Below, piece by piece: positions 1 through 10,316 of a stretch of 64,000 nt of DNA (positions are counted from its first letter, which is position 1; each line of letters opens with the position of its first letter). The stretch comes from Enterobacteriaceae bacterium 89 (GTDB taxonomy: Bacteria > Pseudomonadota > Gammaproteobacteria > Enterobacterales > Enterobacteriaceae). Below the pieces are notes generated by a model. It was not told the DNA's origin. It worked only from the letters and a program-made list of their open reading frames with translations, and searched no databases. The stretch spans positions 960,331 through 1,024,330 of the forward strand of contig RQJH01000002.1 of assembly GCA_014156375.1 (NCBI GenBank). Reading direction: 5' to 3'. The translations under genes were made by a program, and so were the position numbers.

Positions 1-100
1 AGCTGCGTCCTGACAGCGTTTTGCGTTCAAGTAACCCTGCGCCCTGCCAGTCGGGCAAAGCATCGCCCACCTGTTGTCCAAACTGATTGATCTCTGCCAC
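1..100 (-). CDS. GNAT-type acetyltransferase, N-terminal fragment (partial)
   Basis: The first 33 codons of a leftward gene that runs off the window edge. It starts at a GTG (100..98) with a GAGG Shine-Dalgarno sequence about 6 bases upstream. The peptide begins VAEINQFGQQVGDALPDWQG, a pattern I associate with RimJ/RimL-like GNAT acetyltransferases of enteric bacteria (VGxxxPxW near the N-terminus). No acetyl-CoA motif is inside the window, so the family call is a recollection of similar N-termini, not domain evidence. It is divergent from the AbgT-type transporter, and the 268 bases between them must hold both promoters. Confidence 0.5.
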   Translation of the reverse strand, partial: MAEINQFGQQVGDALPDWQGAGLLERKTLSGRS

Positions 101-368
101 GGAGCGTCCTCGTCTATGTTGGTGCCCATGTTATAGCATGGCGATCTCCACCCTTTCGATACCACAACAGAGATTAGTGCCATCAACAAATACATTTACC
201 GAATCAAAAACCAGATAAAACCGAACCATTTAGCATTAGACTCTGTAAATGCGATCATAATCAGAAAAAGACTCGAAAAAGAGATAGTCTGCGCCCATCA
301 ATCTCTCTATTATCCCTCTGAAATATTCAGCAACGAAATGAAACACTCAGTCGGTCGCGAGGGAATCT

Positions 369-1931
369 ATGAATACACTGACACGGAATAAAAAGGAGGG
401 GCAGGAAAGTCGCCTGATGAGCGGCTTCCTGAACGCCATTGAAAAAGCAGGTAACCGCCTGCCAGAGCCCGCTCTGATCTTCTTCTACTTCTTACTGGCG
501 GTGATGGGCCTGTCCGCCGTGCTGTCGATGGTCGAATTTGACATCGTTAACCCGGTCACCCAACAGACGGTTCACGTCAACAACCTGCTGTCTGCCGAAG
601 CGTTAACCAGCACGCTGGCCAATATGGTCACCACCTTCACCAGCTTCGCTCCGCTGGGCATTGTACTGGTGGCGATGCTTGGGGTTGGCGTGGCGGAAAG
701 CTCCGGCTTTATTAACGTCGCGCTGAAAAAAATGCTGCGCGTGACGCCGAAAAAACTGCTGACGCCAATGCTGATTTTCGTGGCGATGTTCAGCCACGTG
801 GCCGCTGATGCGGGCTACGTGCTGGTTATCCCACTCGGTGCCATCATCTTTATGTCGGCCGGTCGTCATCCGCTGGTGGGGATTGCCGCTGCATTTTCAG
901 GCGTTTCCGGCGGCTTCGCAGCCAACATGGTGCCGACGGGCAACGACGCATTGTTACAGGGCTTCACTCAGGCCGCGGCCCAGCTGCTCGACAGCACCTA
1001 TACCGTCAATACCCTGTGTAACCTGTTCTTCGGCATCGGTTCTTCCATCATGATCACCCTCGTCGGCTGGTGGGTCACCGAGCGCATCGTTGAGCCGCGC
1101 GTCAGCAAAATGGTCGTTGATGGTGATTTCAAACACGATGAAGATATGTCTCAGGTCTCTGCCCAGGAAAGCCGTGCGTTTAACCGTGCCGGTCTGGTGA
1201 TGCTGCTGGGTCTGGTCGCGCTGGCCGCTGCCGCATGGCCGGAAAGCTCCATGCTGCGCAGCCCTGAAGGTTCACTGACGGCCTTCAGCGCGCCGATCAT
1301 GAAGTCCATCGTTCCGCTGATTTTCCTGATCTTTATCATCCCGGGGATCGTCTACGGCTTTGCTTCCGGCACCTTCAAAACCGGTAAAGACGTCATCGGC
1401 GCGATGAATGACTCGATGAGCAAAATGGGCTCGTACATGGTGATGGCCTTCTTCTGCGCCATGTTCATCAAAGCGTTCAGCGATTCCAATATCGGAACGC
1501 TGGTGGCGCTGGCCGGGGCTGATGGCCTGAAAGCGATGGCGCTGCCGGGCGAAGCCACTATCATCGGCATGATTGTGTTGACGGCGGTGGTCAACCTGCT
1601 TATCGGCTCTGCCTCTGCCAAATGGGCGCTGCTGTCACCGATTATGGTACCGATGCTGATGGCGGTGGGTATTTCGCCTGAGCTGACTCAGGCGGCGTTC
1701 CGTATCGGCGACTCCTGCACCAACATCATCACCCCGCTGATGGTCTTCTTCCCGCTGATTGTGATCTACTGCCAGCGCTATGTGAAAGGCGCGGGCGTGG
1801 GCACGCTGGTGTCGATGATGATGCCTTACTCTATCGCGTTCTTTATCAGCTGGAGCGTGTTCCTGCTGGTGTGGTGGGGTCTCGGGATGCCGCTGGGCGT
1901 AGCCGCACCTTACACCTGGTCTGCGGGCTAA
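369..1931 (+). CDS. AbgT family transporter (p-aminobenzoyl-glutamate type)
   Basis: A 520-residue inner-membrane protein with about a dozen hydrophobic segments, the usual size for the AbgT family (E. coli AbgT is 508). Family members import p-aminobenzoyl-glutamate or export sulfonamide-like antimetabolites using an ion gradient. Family-like stretches are the N-terminal IEKAGNRLPEPALIFFYFLL segment, GxGVAESSGF (about residue 105), AADAGYVLVIPLGAIIF (about 145) and the late GSASAKWALLSPIMVPML segment (about 415). The ATG at 369 has GAGGGA just upstream. No abgA/abgB peptidase genes are adjacent, so the substrate is not fixed by context and I give no symbol. The gene stands alone, followed by a hairpin at 1942-1964. 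Confidence 0.9.
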   Translation: MNTLTRNKKEGQESRLMSGFLNAIEKAGNRLPEPALIFFYFLLAVMGLSAVLSMVEFDIVNPVTQQTVHVNNLLSAEALTSTLANMVTTFTSFAPLGIVLVAMLGVGVAESSGFINVALKKMLRVTPKKLLTPMLIFVAMFSHVAADAGYVLVIPLGAIIFMSAGRHPLVGIAAAFSGVSGGFAANMVPTGNDALLQGFTQAAAQLLDSTYTVNTLCNLFFGIGSSIMITLVGWWVTERIVEPRVSKMVVDGDFKHDEDMSQVSAQESRAFNRAGLVMLLGLVALAAAAWPESSMLRSPEGSLTAFSAPIMKSIVPLIFLIFIIPGIVYGFASGTFKTGKDVIGAMNDSMSKMGSYMVMAFFCAMFIKAFSDSNIGTLVALAGADGLKAMALPGEATIIGMIVLTAVVNLLIGSASAKWALLSPIMVPMLMAVGISPELTQAAFRIGDSCTNIITPLMVFFPLIVIYCQRYVKGAGVGTLVSMMMPYSIAFFISWSVFLLVWWGLGMPLGVAAPYTWSAG

Positions 1932-1941
1932 TTCTCCTCTT

Positions 1942-1964
1942 CCCGGCAGGTTTCGCCTGCCGGG
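1942..1964 (+). terminator. Hairpin after the AbgT-type transporter gene
   Basis: CCCGGCAGG and CCTGCCGGG form a perfect 9-bp stem around a short TTTCG loop, 10 bases after the stop codon. No T-run follows, so it may be an mRNA 3'-end stabiliser or REP-like element rather than a true intrinsic terminator. Confidence 0.45.
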
Positions 1965-2031
1965 TCACTGGCGTAAGCCGGACAAGCCAGCAATACTTTT
2001 CTGACGTCAGGTCAACGCGTCAGGGCTGCCT

Positions 2032-3147
2032 ATGCCACTTCCCGATTTTCACGTTTCCGATCCTTACACTCTCGGCATTGAGCTGGAAATGCAGGTGGTC
2101 AATCCACCGGCCTTCGATCTCAGCCAGGACTCTTCCGCACTGATCGCCGGGCTTCAGGGCCAGCTCGCCGCCGGAGAGGTGAAGCACGATATCACCGAAA
2201 GTATGCTGGAGCTGGCAACGGGCGTCTGTCACGACATCCACCAGGCCAGCGCGCAGTTCTCTGCCCTGCGCCAGGTAGTGCTCGAAGCCGCCAGCCGTCA
2301 GCACCTGGTGATTTGCGGCGGCGGTACCCATCCGTTTCAGAAATGGCAGCGCCAGGAAGTGTGCGACAACGAACGCTATCAGCGCACTTTTGAGCAGTTT
2401 GGCTATTTGATCCAACAGGCGACGGTGTTCGGGCAACACGTTCACGTGGGCTGTCGCAGCGGCGATGAGGCACTCTATCTGCTGCACGGTTTGTCACGCT
2501 TCGTTCCGCATTTCATTGCCCTGAGCGCTGCTTCTCCGTGGCTTCAGGGTGCGGATACACGGTTCGCCTGCTCGCGGCTGAATGTCTTTTCCGCTTTTCC
2601 CGATATGGGCCCAATGCCGTGGGTCGAGAACTGGTCACAGTTCGAAGGGCTGTTTCGCCGCCTGAGCTACACCAGCATGATCGACAGCATTAAAGATCTG
2701 CACTGGGATATTCGTCCCAGCCCGCATTTCGGCACGGTGGAAGTGAGGGTGATGGATACGCCGCTGACGCTGTCCCACGCTGTGAATATCGCCGGGCTGA
2801 TTCAGTCCATCGCCAGCTGGCTGCTGGAGACGCGCCCGTTTAAGCATCAGGAAAGCGACTATCTGCTGTACAAATTTAATCGTTTTCAGGCCTGTCGCTA
2901 TGGGCTGGAGGGCGTTCTGACGGACGTTGATAGCGGAAAACAGTGCCGCATCAGTGAGGACATTCAGCGCCTGCTCGATACCGTTCAGCCGTGGGCTGAA
3001 ACGCTGGAAGCCAGCAGCGCGATTGACGCCCTGCGCAGGCAGGTAAAACAGGGTCACAGCGAAGCCGACGCGATGCGGGATTTTATCGCTGGAGGCGGTT
3101 CGCTGATTGCCTTAGTAGAAAAACACTGCGAGATTTGGGCGGCATAG
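2032..3147 (+). CDS. ybdK: Carboxylate-amine ligase YbdK (GCS2 family)
   Basis: A 371-residue enzyme that aligns by eye almost end to end with E. coli YbdK (372 aa), an ATP-dependent ligase with weak gamma-glutamylcysteine synthetase activity. Diagnostic stretches are [13 protein letters not shown] (residues 14-26), [18 protein letters not shown] (about 47), [17 protein letters not shown] (about 98), [11 protein letters not shown] (about 131) and [20 protein letters not shown] (about 225-244). The conserved Glu, His and Arg residues of the GCS2 active site lie in these segments. In E. coli ybdJ is the immediate neighbour. Here the two are separated by an efflux pump and a P-type ATPase. The physiological substrate is unknown. 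Confidence 0.96.
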   Translation: MPLPDFHVSDPYTLGIELEMQVVNPPAFDLSQDSSALIAGLQGQLAAGEVKHDITESMLELATGVCHDIHQASAQFSALRQVVLEAASRQHLVICGGGTHPFQKWQRQEVCDNERYQRTFEQFGYLIQQATVFGQHVHVGCRSGDEALYLLHGLSRFVPHFIALSAASPWLQGADTRFACSRLNVFSAFPDMGPMPWVENWSQFEGLFRRLSYTSMIDSIKDLHWDIRPSPHFGTVEVRVMDTPLTLSHAVNIAGLIQSIASWLLETRPFKHQESDYLLYKFNRFQACRYGLEGVLTDVDSGKQCRISEDIQRLLDTVQPWAETLEASSAIDALRRQVKQGHSEADAMRDFIAGGGSLIALVEKHCEIWAA

Positions 3148-3155
3148 CGCCGCCC
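3137..3155. terminator. Hairpin between convergent ybdK and RND permease
   Basis: GGGCGGC and GCCGCCC form a 7-bp GC stem with a 5-base loop covering the ybdK stop codon. The RND permease gene ends at 3163 on the other strand, so the stem is placed to stop both. There is no clear T-run, hence moderate confidence. Confidence 0.4.
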
Positions 3156-3162
3156 ATCACGA

Positions 3163-6100
3163 TTATGACACGCGTCGGTGGGCCCACTCGCGCAGACGCT
3201 GGAACAGCACGTACAGCGCTGGAATAAACAGGATCCCCACTACCGTCGCCACCAGCATGCCGCTGAACACCGTGGTGCCGATAATCCGCCGACTCTTTGC
3301 GCCCGCCCCCGTTGCCAGCATCATCGGCAGAACGCCGATGATAAAGGAGACGGCGGTCATCATCACCGCGCGGAAACGTCGGCCAGCGCCTTCGCTGGCG
3401 GCATCAACAATCGACTCACCGGCAGCGCGCCGCGTACGGGCAAACTCGACGATCAGAATCGCATTTTTGGCTGCCAGCGCAATCAGCAGCACCAGCCCTA
3501 TCTGCACGTACACGTCATTCGCATATCCCGCCGTCCACAGCCACAGCAGCGCCCCGCCGATGGCAAACAGCACCGACAGCATCACGCTGGCGGGCAGCGT
3601 CCAGCTCTCGTACTGCGCCACGAGGAACAGCCAGGCCATCACCACCGCGGCCAGCACGATCCACATCGCCTGATTACCGGTCTGCTGCTCCTGCCAGGAG
3701 ATCCCGCTCCAGGCGTAGTCATAGCCCTGCGGCAGGTTCGCTTCAAGGATTTGCGTCATCGCCGCCATCGCCGCACGGCTGCTGACGCCCTCAGCGGCGG
3801 AACCGCTGACCGAAACCGACGGAAACTGGTTGTACTGTTGCAGGAACGGCGCACCAAGCGTCGGCGTCACCGTCACCAGATTGCTGAGCTGCACCCGGTC
3901 GCCGCCGTTGCTGCGCACATAGAGATCGTTAATTTGCTCTGCCCGCTCACGCCACTGCATTTCGTTCTGCACCACTACGTGGTACACCCGGTTGTTGATA
4001 CTGAAATCTCCGGCCCGCGTGCCACCAAACGCCGTTTGCAGGCTGCTGAAAATCTGTGAAACCGGCACATCCAGACGCGCAGCCCGCTCTCTGTCTACGG
4101 TTAACGTCAGCTGGGGCACATTACTGCTCCAGGTGCTGAACACCTGACGCAGCTGCGGATGCTGATTGGCCTCCCGCAGCAGCAGGCTGACCACGCTCTC
4201 AAGCTCTGCCGGCGACTGCCCATTCTGCGCCAGAATTCGCAGGTCAAATCCGGACGCGCTGCCCAGCCCCGGCAACGTCGGCGGCGCAAAGGTCATGATC
4301 GTCGCTCCCGGCAGCGACAGCAGCTGTCGCTGCGTCTCGCCCATTACTGCCGCCAGCGGCGCTCGCTGATGCCAGTCTTTGAGCATCACCGAAATAAAAC
4401 CACCGTTGGCCGCGCTGGTGCCGTTGAGAATGTTAAACCCGGAAACTTCGATAACGTCCGCCACCGCAGGATTCGCCAGCAGCAGCTTACGCGCATCCTG
4501 CATCAAGGTTTCGGTGCGCTCCAGCGAGGCGGCTTCCGGCAGTTGGACGCTGGCGAAGAAATAGCCCTGATCCTCTTGCGGCAGAAAACCTTTCGGCATC
4601 GAGCTGAAGCTGAAAATCACCAGTGCCGCAGCGGCACCTGTCGCCGCCAGCGCCAGCCAGGGACGACGATTGAGACGCATCACCAGCCCTTTGTAGCCCT
4701 GCTGAGCCGCCGCCAGCAGACGGTTGAAGCCGCGATAGACTGCCCACGTTGTTTGTGGACGCGGACGAAGCAGCAACGCACACAGCGCGGGAGTCAGGGT
4801 CAGCGCCACCAGGCTTGAAAGCGTGACGGCTGCCGATAACGTGACCGCAAACTGACGGTACAACTCGCCGACGATCCCCGGCAGCAGCGCCACCGGAACA
4901 AAGACCGCCAGCAGTACCAGCGTGGTAGCCACCACCGGCCCGGCAATCTGGCGCAGCGCCTTCGCCGTGGCCTCACCCCGTCTGAGCCCTTCCGCCATCA
5001 GCGACTCCACGCTCTCAACCACCACAATGGCATCATCCACCACCATCGTCAGCGCCAGAATGATCGCAAACAGGCTCAGCGTGTTTGCGCTGTAGCCCAA
5101 CAGCCACAGCACCGCAAAAGTGCCAGTCAGCGACACGGGGATCGCCAGCGCCACAATCAGCGTGGCGCGCCAGCTTTGTAAAAACAGAGAAACCACCAGC
5201 ACCACCGCCAGCAGCGTCAGGCCGAGCGAAAGGCCAATCTCCTTGATGGTAGCCGCCACAAAGCGCGTGGTATCGAACTTAACTTCATAGGTCAGATCGT
5301 GAGGAAAACGGGCGGAGAGGCGCTCCAGCTCGGCCCGAACGGCGGTCGCCACTTGCAGAGCATTGGCCGTCGGCGTGGGATAGATACCAAGATAAGCTGA
5401 GTCGTGCCCGTTCAGCCGCGCGCCAGAGCTGTAGCTGCGCGAGCCCAGCTCAATGGTCGCCACATCGGCCAGACGAACCAGCTGACCCTCACTGCCGGTA
5501 CGAACAATAATATTGCCGAATTCCTGAGCGCCGTTCAGCCTGCCAATGCCGTTGATGGTCAACGTCTGCTGCTGCCCGTTAAACACCGGCGGCGTACCAA
5601 TTTGCCCCGCCGCCCCCTGAACGTGCTGCTCGCGAAGCGCCTGGGCGACATCGTCAGTGGTGATGTTCAGCGCATTCATGCGATCCGGGCGCAGCCAGAT
5701 ACGCATACTGTAATCACGCGCGCCAAACATCTGTACCTGGCCCACGCCAGGCAGGCGGGACAGCGCTTCGCGGATCTGAGTGCTGGCGTAGTTGCTGACC
5801 GTCAGCGCAGAGAGCGTCTGCTCCGGTGAATAAAGGCTGACGCCCATCATCAGATTGGTGGCGCGCTTTCGCACCTGAACGCCATTCTGTTGGGCTTCGG
5901 CGGGGAGCTGCGCCACCGCCTGCGAGACCCGGTTCTGCACGTCGATTGCCGCCATGTCCGCATCGGTACCGGCGGCAAAGGTCAGGCTCAGACTGTAGGT
6001 ACCTTCATCAGAGCTGGTGGATTCCATGTACAGCATATGATCGACGCCATTAAGCTGGGTTTCCAGCGGCGTGGCGATGGCCTCTGCCACGTCAGCGGCG

Positions 6101-6258
6101 CTGGCACCGGGCCAGCTGGCGCTGACGTTCACCACCGGAGGCGTTATCTGCGGATACTGTTCAACGGGAAGCAGTTTCAGAGCCACGGCTCCGGCAAAGA
6201 CCATCAACAGGGCGATCACCATCGCAAAGCGCGGGCGCTGGATAAAAAACGTCAGCAT
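3163..6258 (-). CDS. RND multidrug efflux permease (HAE1/AcrB family)
   Basis: A 1031-residue inner-membrane proton/drug antiporter of the hydrophobe/amphiphile efflux-1 family, the normal length for AcrB relatives. It starts [20 protein letters not shown] (first transmembrane helix). It carries the paired aspartates of the proton relay in [12 protein letters not shown] (about residues 407-408) and the matching lysine in [11 protein letters not shown] (about residue 932). The GFxPxEDxG-type segment [12 protein letters not shown] is near residue 560. It lies 9 bases downstream of its periplasmic adaptor gene, so the two are one transcription unit. No outer-membrane factor gene is near, so a TolC-type partner encoded elsewhere is inferred. 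It is clearly not OqxB (N-terminus differs); I cannot assign a named pump. Confidence 0.93.
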   Translation of the reverse strand: MLTFFIQRPRFAMVIALLMVFAGAVALKLLPVEQYPQITPPVVNVSASWPGASAADVAEAIATPLETQLNGVDHMLYMESTSSDEGTYSLSLTFAAGTDADMAAIDVQNRVSQAVAQLPAEAQQNGVQVRKRATNLMMGVSLYSPEQTLSALTVSNYASTQIREALSRLPGVGQVQMFGARDYSMRIWLRPDRMNALNITTDDVAQALREQHVQGAAGQIGTPPVFNGQQQTLTINGIGRLNGAQEFGNIIVRTGSEGQLVRLADVATIELGSRSYSSGARLNGHDSAYLGIYPTPTANALQVATAVRAELERLSARFPHDLTYEVKFDTTRFVAATIKEIGLSLGLTLLAVVLVVSLFLQSWRATLIVALAIPVSLTGTFAVLWLLGYSANTLSLFAIILALTMVVDDAIVVVESVESLMAEGLRRGEATAKALRQIAGPVVATTLVLLAVFVPVALLPGIVGELYRQFAVTLSAAVTLSSLVALTLTPALCALLLRPRPQTTWAVYRGFNRLLAAAQQGYKGLVMRLNRRPWLALAATGAAAALVIFSFSSMPKGFLPQEDQGYFFASVQLPEAASLERTETLMQDARKLLLANPAVADVIEVSGFNILNGTSAANGGFISVMLKDWHQRAPLAAVMGETQRQLLSLPGATIMTFAPPTLPGLGSASGFDLRILAQNGQSPAELESVVSLLLREANQHPQLRQVFSTWSSNVPQLTLTVDRERAARLDVPVSQIFSSLQTAFGGTRAGDFSINNRVYHVVVQNEMQWRERAEQINDLYVRSNGGDRVQLSNLVTVTPTLGAPFLQQYNQFPSVSVSGSAAEGVSSRAAMAAMTQILEANLPQGYDYAWSGISWQEQQTGNQAMWIVLAAVVMAWLFLVAQYESWTLPASVMLSVLFAIGGALLWLWTAGYANDVYVQIGLVLLIALAAKNAILIVEFARTRRAAGESIVDAASEGAGRRFRAVMMTAVSFIIGVLPMMLATGAGAKSRRIIGTTVFSGMLVATVVGILFIPALYVLFQRLREWAHRRVS

Positions 6259-6267
6259 AGCTTCTCC

Positions 6268-7347
6268 TTAAGGTAAACGCTGCACGGGGGTACCGCTGCG
6301 CAGACGCTGCGTCCCTTCGATGACCACCTGGTCACCGGCTTCAAGCCCATCACGAACCACATAAAGCTGCCCCTGCTGGATGCCCGGTGTCACCGTTCTT
6401 TTCTGAGCCTGGTTCTCAGAATCCACCGTCCACACAAAGTACCCCTGCGCATCCTGCTGGACGGCGGCCACCGGCACCATCAGCTCCGGCGTGGCCTGCT
6501 GCGGACGCAGCCAGACGTTGACACTGCCGCCCGGCAGCAAGCGATGCTGCGGATTACTGAACTCCGCGCGCAGGGTCACGCTGGCGGTACGCGGATCGAT
6601 ACGGTTATCAACGGACGTCAGCGTGCCGGACTCGCGCTGCTCCCCGATAGCTATCTGCGGGAGCCACGCGGCCTTCAGCGCCTGAATATCCACGTGATTG
6701 CCCGCTTTGTGGAAAAATGCCTGTTCGTCCAGCGCAAAGGCTACGCGGATCGGATCCAGCTGAACCACCTCCACCAGCGGTCCGCTGGCCGGGTTCACAA
6801 GGCTACCGGTGTGGAAACGTGTGTGCCCTACCCGCCCGGTCACTGGTGAAGCGATGCGGGTGTAGCCCAGTTGGATAGTCTGCGTCTGCACGCGCGCTTT
6901 CGCCTGAGCGACGGCAGCGTTGGCTACATCCCGCTGCATGGTGGCCGTATCCACGTCATTGCGGCTGATCGCCTGGCTGTTTTTCAGGCTCTGGTAGCGG
7001 CTCAGCAGCTGCTGCGCCTGGCGCAGAGAGGCTTCAGCGCTCTTTAGCTCTGCCTGCGCCAGCTGAAGGGCCGCGCGCTGCTGTGCATCATCGAGCTGAA
7101 AAACCAGCTCCCCGGCCTTAACGTACTGCCCTTCCCGGGCGTGCATTTTCACAATCGCCCCTTCGGTCCGGGCCAGGAGTTCAACGGTATGTAGCGCTTC
7201 CACCCGACCGGGGATCTGCCGCTCAGCGGCAAACGGAGTCCGCTCCACCGTGGCGACACGAACCGGCAAGGCAGCGGCGATTGCGGTATTAAGGGTGAAA
7301 AAAGCCAGGCCACAGGCCAGCAGAGCGTGACGAAAAGGAGTTTTCAT
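6268..7347 (-). CDS. RND efflux periplasmic adaptor subunit
   Basis: A 359-residue membrane-fusion protein that bridges the RND permease and an outer-membrane channel. It has an export signal (about residues 1-25, ending ...NTAIAAA), a biotinyl/lipoyl-like half motif (ELLARTEGAIVKMHAREGQY, about 57-76), and an alpha-hairpin of roughly 60 residues rich in Ala/Gln/Leu. The returning barrel half is YTRIASPVTGRVG (about 163-175), followed by beta-barrel and membrane-proximal domains. There is no lipobox cysteine, so unlike AcrA it is probably not lipidated but held by a signal anchor or soluble. ATG at 7347 has GGAG 6 bases upstream. It is translated just before the permease. The preceding P-type ATPase gene reads the same way, 50 bases upstream with a hairpin between. 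Confidence 0.92.
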   Translation of the reverse strand: MKTPFRHALLACGLAFFTLNTAIAAALPVRVATVERTPFAAERQIPGRVEALHTVELLARTEGAIVKMHAREGQYVKAGELVFQLDDAQQRAALQLAQAELKSAEASLRQAQQLLSRYQSLKNSQAISRNDVDTATMQRDVANAAVAQAKARVQTQTIQLGYTRIASPVTGRVGHTRFHTGSLVNPASGPLVEVVQLDPIRVAFALDEQAFFHKAGNHVDIQALKAAWLPQIAIGEQRESGTLTSVDNRIDPRTASVTLRAEFSNPQHRLLPGGSVNVWLRPQQATPELMVPVAAVQQDAQGYFVWTVDSENQAQKRTVTPGIQQGQLYVVRDGLEAGDQVVIEGTQRLRSGTPVQRLP

Positions 7348-7362
7348 TGAGGGCTCCAGAAT

Positions 7363-7382
7363 GTCCTCCCCAGGGGGAGGAC
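7363..7382. terminator. Hairpin between P-type ATPase and efflux adaptor genes
   Basis: GTCCTCCCC and GGGGAGGAC form a 9-bp stem with a 2-base loop in the 50-base gap. There is no T-run on the minus strand, so it could attenuate or process a shared ATPase-adaptor-permease transcript rather than end it. Confidence 0.35.
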
Positions 7383-7397
7383 AGCAGAATGGCAGGG

Positions 7398-10118
7398 TTA
7401 GCGAGGCTTACGGAAGCGGCGGGTCAGTCGCTTCTCAATTTCGACAATGAAGAACATCACTGCGGCAATCGCCAGGGTAATCAGCCAGTAGCGGGCCGGC
7501 AGCGCTTCGGTGCCAAACATCAGCTGCATAAACGGCAGGTAGATAATCGCCAGCTGCAGCAGGAGCAGTGTCCCGGTCACCAGCCAGATGCCTTTGTTCA
7601 TCAGCAGACCACGGTTGAGCGAGAAGCTGTCGCTGCTGCGACAGTTGATCATGTATACCCACTGCGCCGTAACCAGCATCTGCAACAGCACGGTACGAAT
7701 AAACTCCGGGCTGTAGCCACGAGGGGCAAGCCACGCTTCCAGCGCAAAGGCGCTGACCGCAATCATCGAGCCGACAAAGGCCACGCGCCAGACGGCAAAA
7801 CCATCCATTACGTGCTGGCCCGTTTTACGCGGCGGGCGGTTCATCGCATTGCGCTCGGCGGCTTCAAAGGCCAGACCGAAGGAGAGCGTGGCGGAGGTTG
7901 CCATGTTCATCCACAGGATCAGCACCGGCGTCAGTGGGATCATGCTGCCCGCCAGCAGGGCGATGATGATCAGCAGCCCCTGCGCAAGGTTGGTTGGCAT
8001 GATGAACAGGATGGTCTTTTTCAGGTTGTCGTAAACGCGACGCCCCTCTTTCACCGAGCTGGCGATGGTGGCGAAGTTGTCATCGCTCAGCACCATGTCG
8101 GCGGCTTCTTTGGTCACTTCCGTACCTTTGATGCCCATCGCGATGCCGACGTCGGCCTGGCGCAGCGCTGGAGCATCGTTGACGCCGTCGCCGGTCATCC
8201 CGACCACTTCACCTTTATCCTGCAAAGCTTTGACCAGGCGCAGCTTATGCTCCGGGCTGGTGCGGGCAAAAATGTCGTACTCCACCGCCGCTTTCGCAAG
8301 CTCTGCGTCATCCATATGCTCAAGCTGGTAGCCGGTGATCGCCTGAGTACTGTTGCCAATACCCAGCATCTGCCCGATGCTCATCGCCGTCTGCGGGTGA
8401 TCGCCGGTGATCATCTTCACGCGGATCCCTGCACGCTGGCAGGCGTGGATGGCTTCAATGGCTTCCGGACGCGGCGGATCCATCATCGCCGCGATACCGA
8501 GGAACACCAGTCCGTTTTGCAGATCGTCATGCGTCAGCGTGCTGCTGTCCGGGTTGGCAGGCATGCTGGCCGCCGCCACCATGCGCAGCCCCTGGCTGGC
8601 AAAGCGCGCCATTTCACGCTCCCAGTAGCTGCGGTCAAACTCCGCCTGCCCCTGTTTGGTTTCCTGAGACTGGCACAAGGCGAAAATGACATCCGGTGCG
8701 CCGGTCACCAGCACGCGCGACTCCTCCGCAAAGCGGTAATGCGTCGCCATGTATTTATACTGTGAATCGAACGGAATTTTAGCGACCAGCTGCGTCTCAA
8801 TCTCTGGCAGCTGTGCCTTCGCGGCCAGCACTTTCAGCGCGCCCTCGGTCGGCCCGCCGGTGATGCCCCACAGGCCATTTTCCTGCTGAACCAGCTGACT
8901 TTCATTACAGAGGTCGATGGTGCGCAGATACTGCTCCAGCACGCTGCCCGGCTGGATCTGCACCGGCTCGTTGCTGCCTTCAAGGCAGATGTGCCCCACA
9001 GGCTCGTAGCTGTCGCCTTCCACGCGGTAGCAGCAGTCGGCGGTGATGATCGCTTTGACCGTCATTTCGTTCATCGTCAGGGTGCCGGTCTTATCCGAGC
9101 ACACCACGGTCATCGCACCAAGGGTTTCCACCGTCGGCAACTTGCGGATAATGGCCTTTTTACGCGCCATCGCCTGCACGCCGAGGGAAAGAATAATCGA
9201 GATAATGGCCGGCAGCCCTTCCGGTACGGCAGCCACCGCCAGGCTAATCAGCGACAGCAGCAGCTCGGACATCGGGATATCGCGCCACACCAGGCTGAAG
9301 ACAAACAGCGCCGCCATCATCGCGAGAATAATGGCAAAGATAGCTTTGCCGAGCTTGTCCATCTGCACCAGCAGCGGCGTGCGGTGCTGCTTGATCTCCG
9401 CCATCATCTGGTTGATGTGGCCTAATTCGGTTTGTTCACCGGTCGCGGTCACTACGCCAATACCGCTGCCCGCACTCACCGTGGTGCCGGAGAACAGCAT
9501 ATTGGTACGATCGCCGAGCGGCAGTTCGCCGTTCAAAGGCTTCGCGTGTTTATCCACTACGGTCGACTCACCGGTGAGGATCGCCTCTTCCACGCGCAGG
9601 TTATGCGCTTCCACTACACGCATATCCGCCGGAATACGGTTACCGGCACGCAGCAATACGATATCGCCAGGCACCAGATCGGTGGTGCTGACAGTCTGAT
9701 GGCTGCCGTCACGCTGCACCAGCGCTTCGCTGGACAGCATATTGCGGATGCTTTGCAGTGACTTCTCGGCGTTGCTTTCCTGAATGTGGCCAATCAGCGC
9801 GTTGATCACCGTCACGCCGAGAATGACAAGGGTATCGATCCAGTGGCCCATCACCGCCGTCAGCGCCGCGGCGGCCAGCAGGACGTAAATCAGCACATCG
9901 TTGAAATGAGCGAGGAAGCGCAACCACGCGGGTTTGGCTTTTTTCTCCGGCAGCGCGTTGGGGCCGACAGTTTCCAGGCGACGCTGCGCCTCTTTGGCGC
10001 TCAGGCCGCAGGTCTGACTGTTGTGCTTTTCCAGCACCTCACGAACGCTTTGCTGGTAAGGATGCTGAGGCGCGGTGATGCCCGGTGGCATATTCTGAGG
10101 ATTTTTCATTTTAGTCAA
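7398..10118 (-). CDS. P-type cation-transporting ATPase (type II, Ca2+/Na+-pump-like)
   Basis: An inner-membrane cation pump of about 906 residues. Motifs in order: N-terminal cation-ATPase domain; actuator motif LTGES; PEGLPAI in transmembrane helix 4; phosphorylation site SDKTGTLTMNEM with the aspartate near residue 342; MITGDHPQTA; hinge TGDGVNDAPALRQADVGIAMG; and a six-helix C-terminal cation-ATPase domain. This is the IIA/IIB/MgtA-like layout, not the heavy-metal type (no CPC motif). The ion cannot be read from the sequence. Start choice: an upstream ATG (10142) lacks a ribosome site. A TTG at 10118 has AAGGA exactly 8 bases upstream, and an ATG three codons further (10109) is the alternative. 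Its operon relation to the downstream efflux genes is uncertain. Confidence 0.93.
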   Translation of the reverse strand: MTKMKNPQNMPPGITAPQHPYQQSVREVLEKHNSQTCGLSAKEAQRRLETVGPNALPEKKAKPAWLRFLAHFNDVLIYVLLAAAALTAVMGHWIDTLVILGVTVINALIGHIQESNAEKSLQSIRNMLSSEALVQRDGSHQTVSTTDLVPGDIVLLRAGNRIPADMRVVEAHNLRVEEAILTGESTVVDKHAKPLNGELPLGDRTNMLFSGTTVSAGSGIGVVTATGEQTELGHINQMMAEIKQHRTPLLVQMDKLGKAIFAIILAMMAALFVFSLVWRDIPMSELLLSLISLAVAAVPEGLPAIISIILSLGVQAMARKKAIIRKLPTVETLGAMTVVCSDKTGTLTMNEMTVKAIITADCCYRVEGDSYEPVGHICLEGSNEPVQIQPGSVLEQYLRTIDLCNESQLVQQENGLWGITGGPTEGALKVLAAKAQLPEIETQLVAKIPFDSQYKYMATHYRFAEESRVLVTGAPDVIFALCQSQETKQGQAEFDRSYWEREMARFASQGLRMVAAASMPANPDSSTLTHDDLQNGLVFLGIAAMMDPPRPEAIEAIHACQRAGIRVKMITGDHPQTAMSIGQMLGIGNSTQAITGYQLEHMDDAELAKAAVEYDIFARTSPEHKLRLVKALQDKGEVVGMTGDGVNDAPALRQADVGIAMGIKGTEVTKEAADMVLSDDNFATIASSVKEGRRVYDNLKKTILFIMPTNLAQGLLIIIALLAGSMIPLTPVLILWMNMATSATLSFGLAFEAAERNAMNRPPRKTGQHVMDGFAVWRVAFVGSMIAVSAFALEAWLAPRGYSPEFIRTVLLQMLVTAQWVYMINCRSSDSFSLNRGLLMNKGIWLVTGTLLLLQLAIIYLPFMQLMFGTEALPARYWLITLAIAAVMFFIVEIEKRLTRRFRKPR

Positions 10119-10316
10119 AATAGCATTCCTTCTAAATTCCATTCAGGAAATAGCCCAAAGTCAATTTCAGGCAAACAGAGGTAATATTTAAGATGACGAC
10201 TCATAAATTGATCTGAAGCAATAATAAGTCGTCCGCAATATTCAAAACTAAATCTAACAAAGTTGCTGAACGCCATATTACAGAAAATAGTTAAACCAAT
10301 ATTAAACGAGGTATTT

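Noticed and set aside
3163-7347. Identification of the RND pair as OqxAB
   Set aside because: The permease N-terminus and length (1031) differ from OqxB as I know it, and no oqxR or rarA gene is adjacent.
7347-8765. 472-codon plus-strand open frame opposite the P-type ATPase
   Set aside because: Shadow of the ATPase; His/Arg/Gln-rich composition with no recognisable domain.
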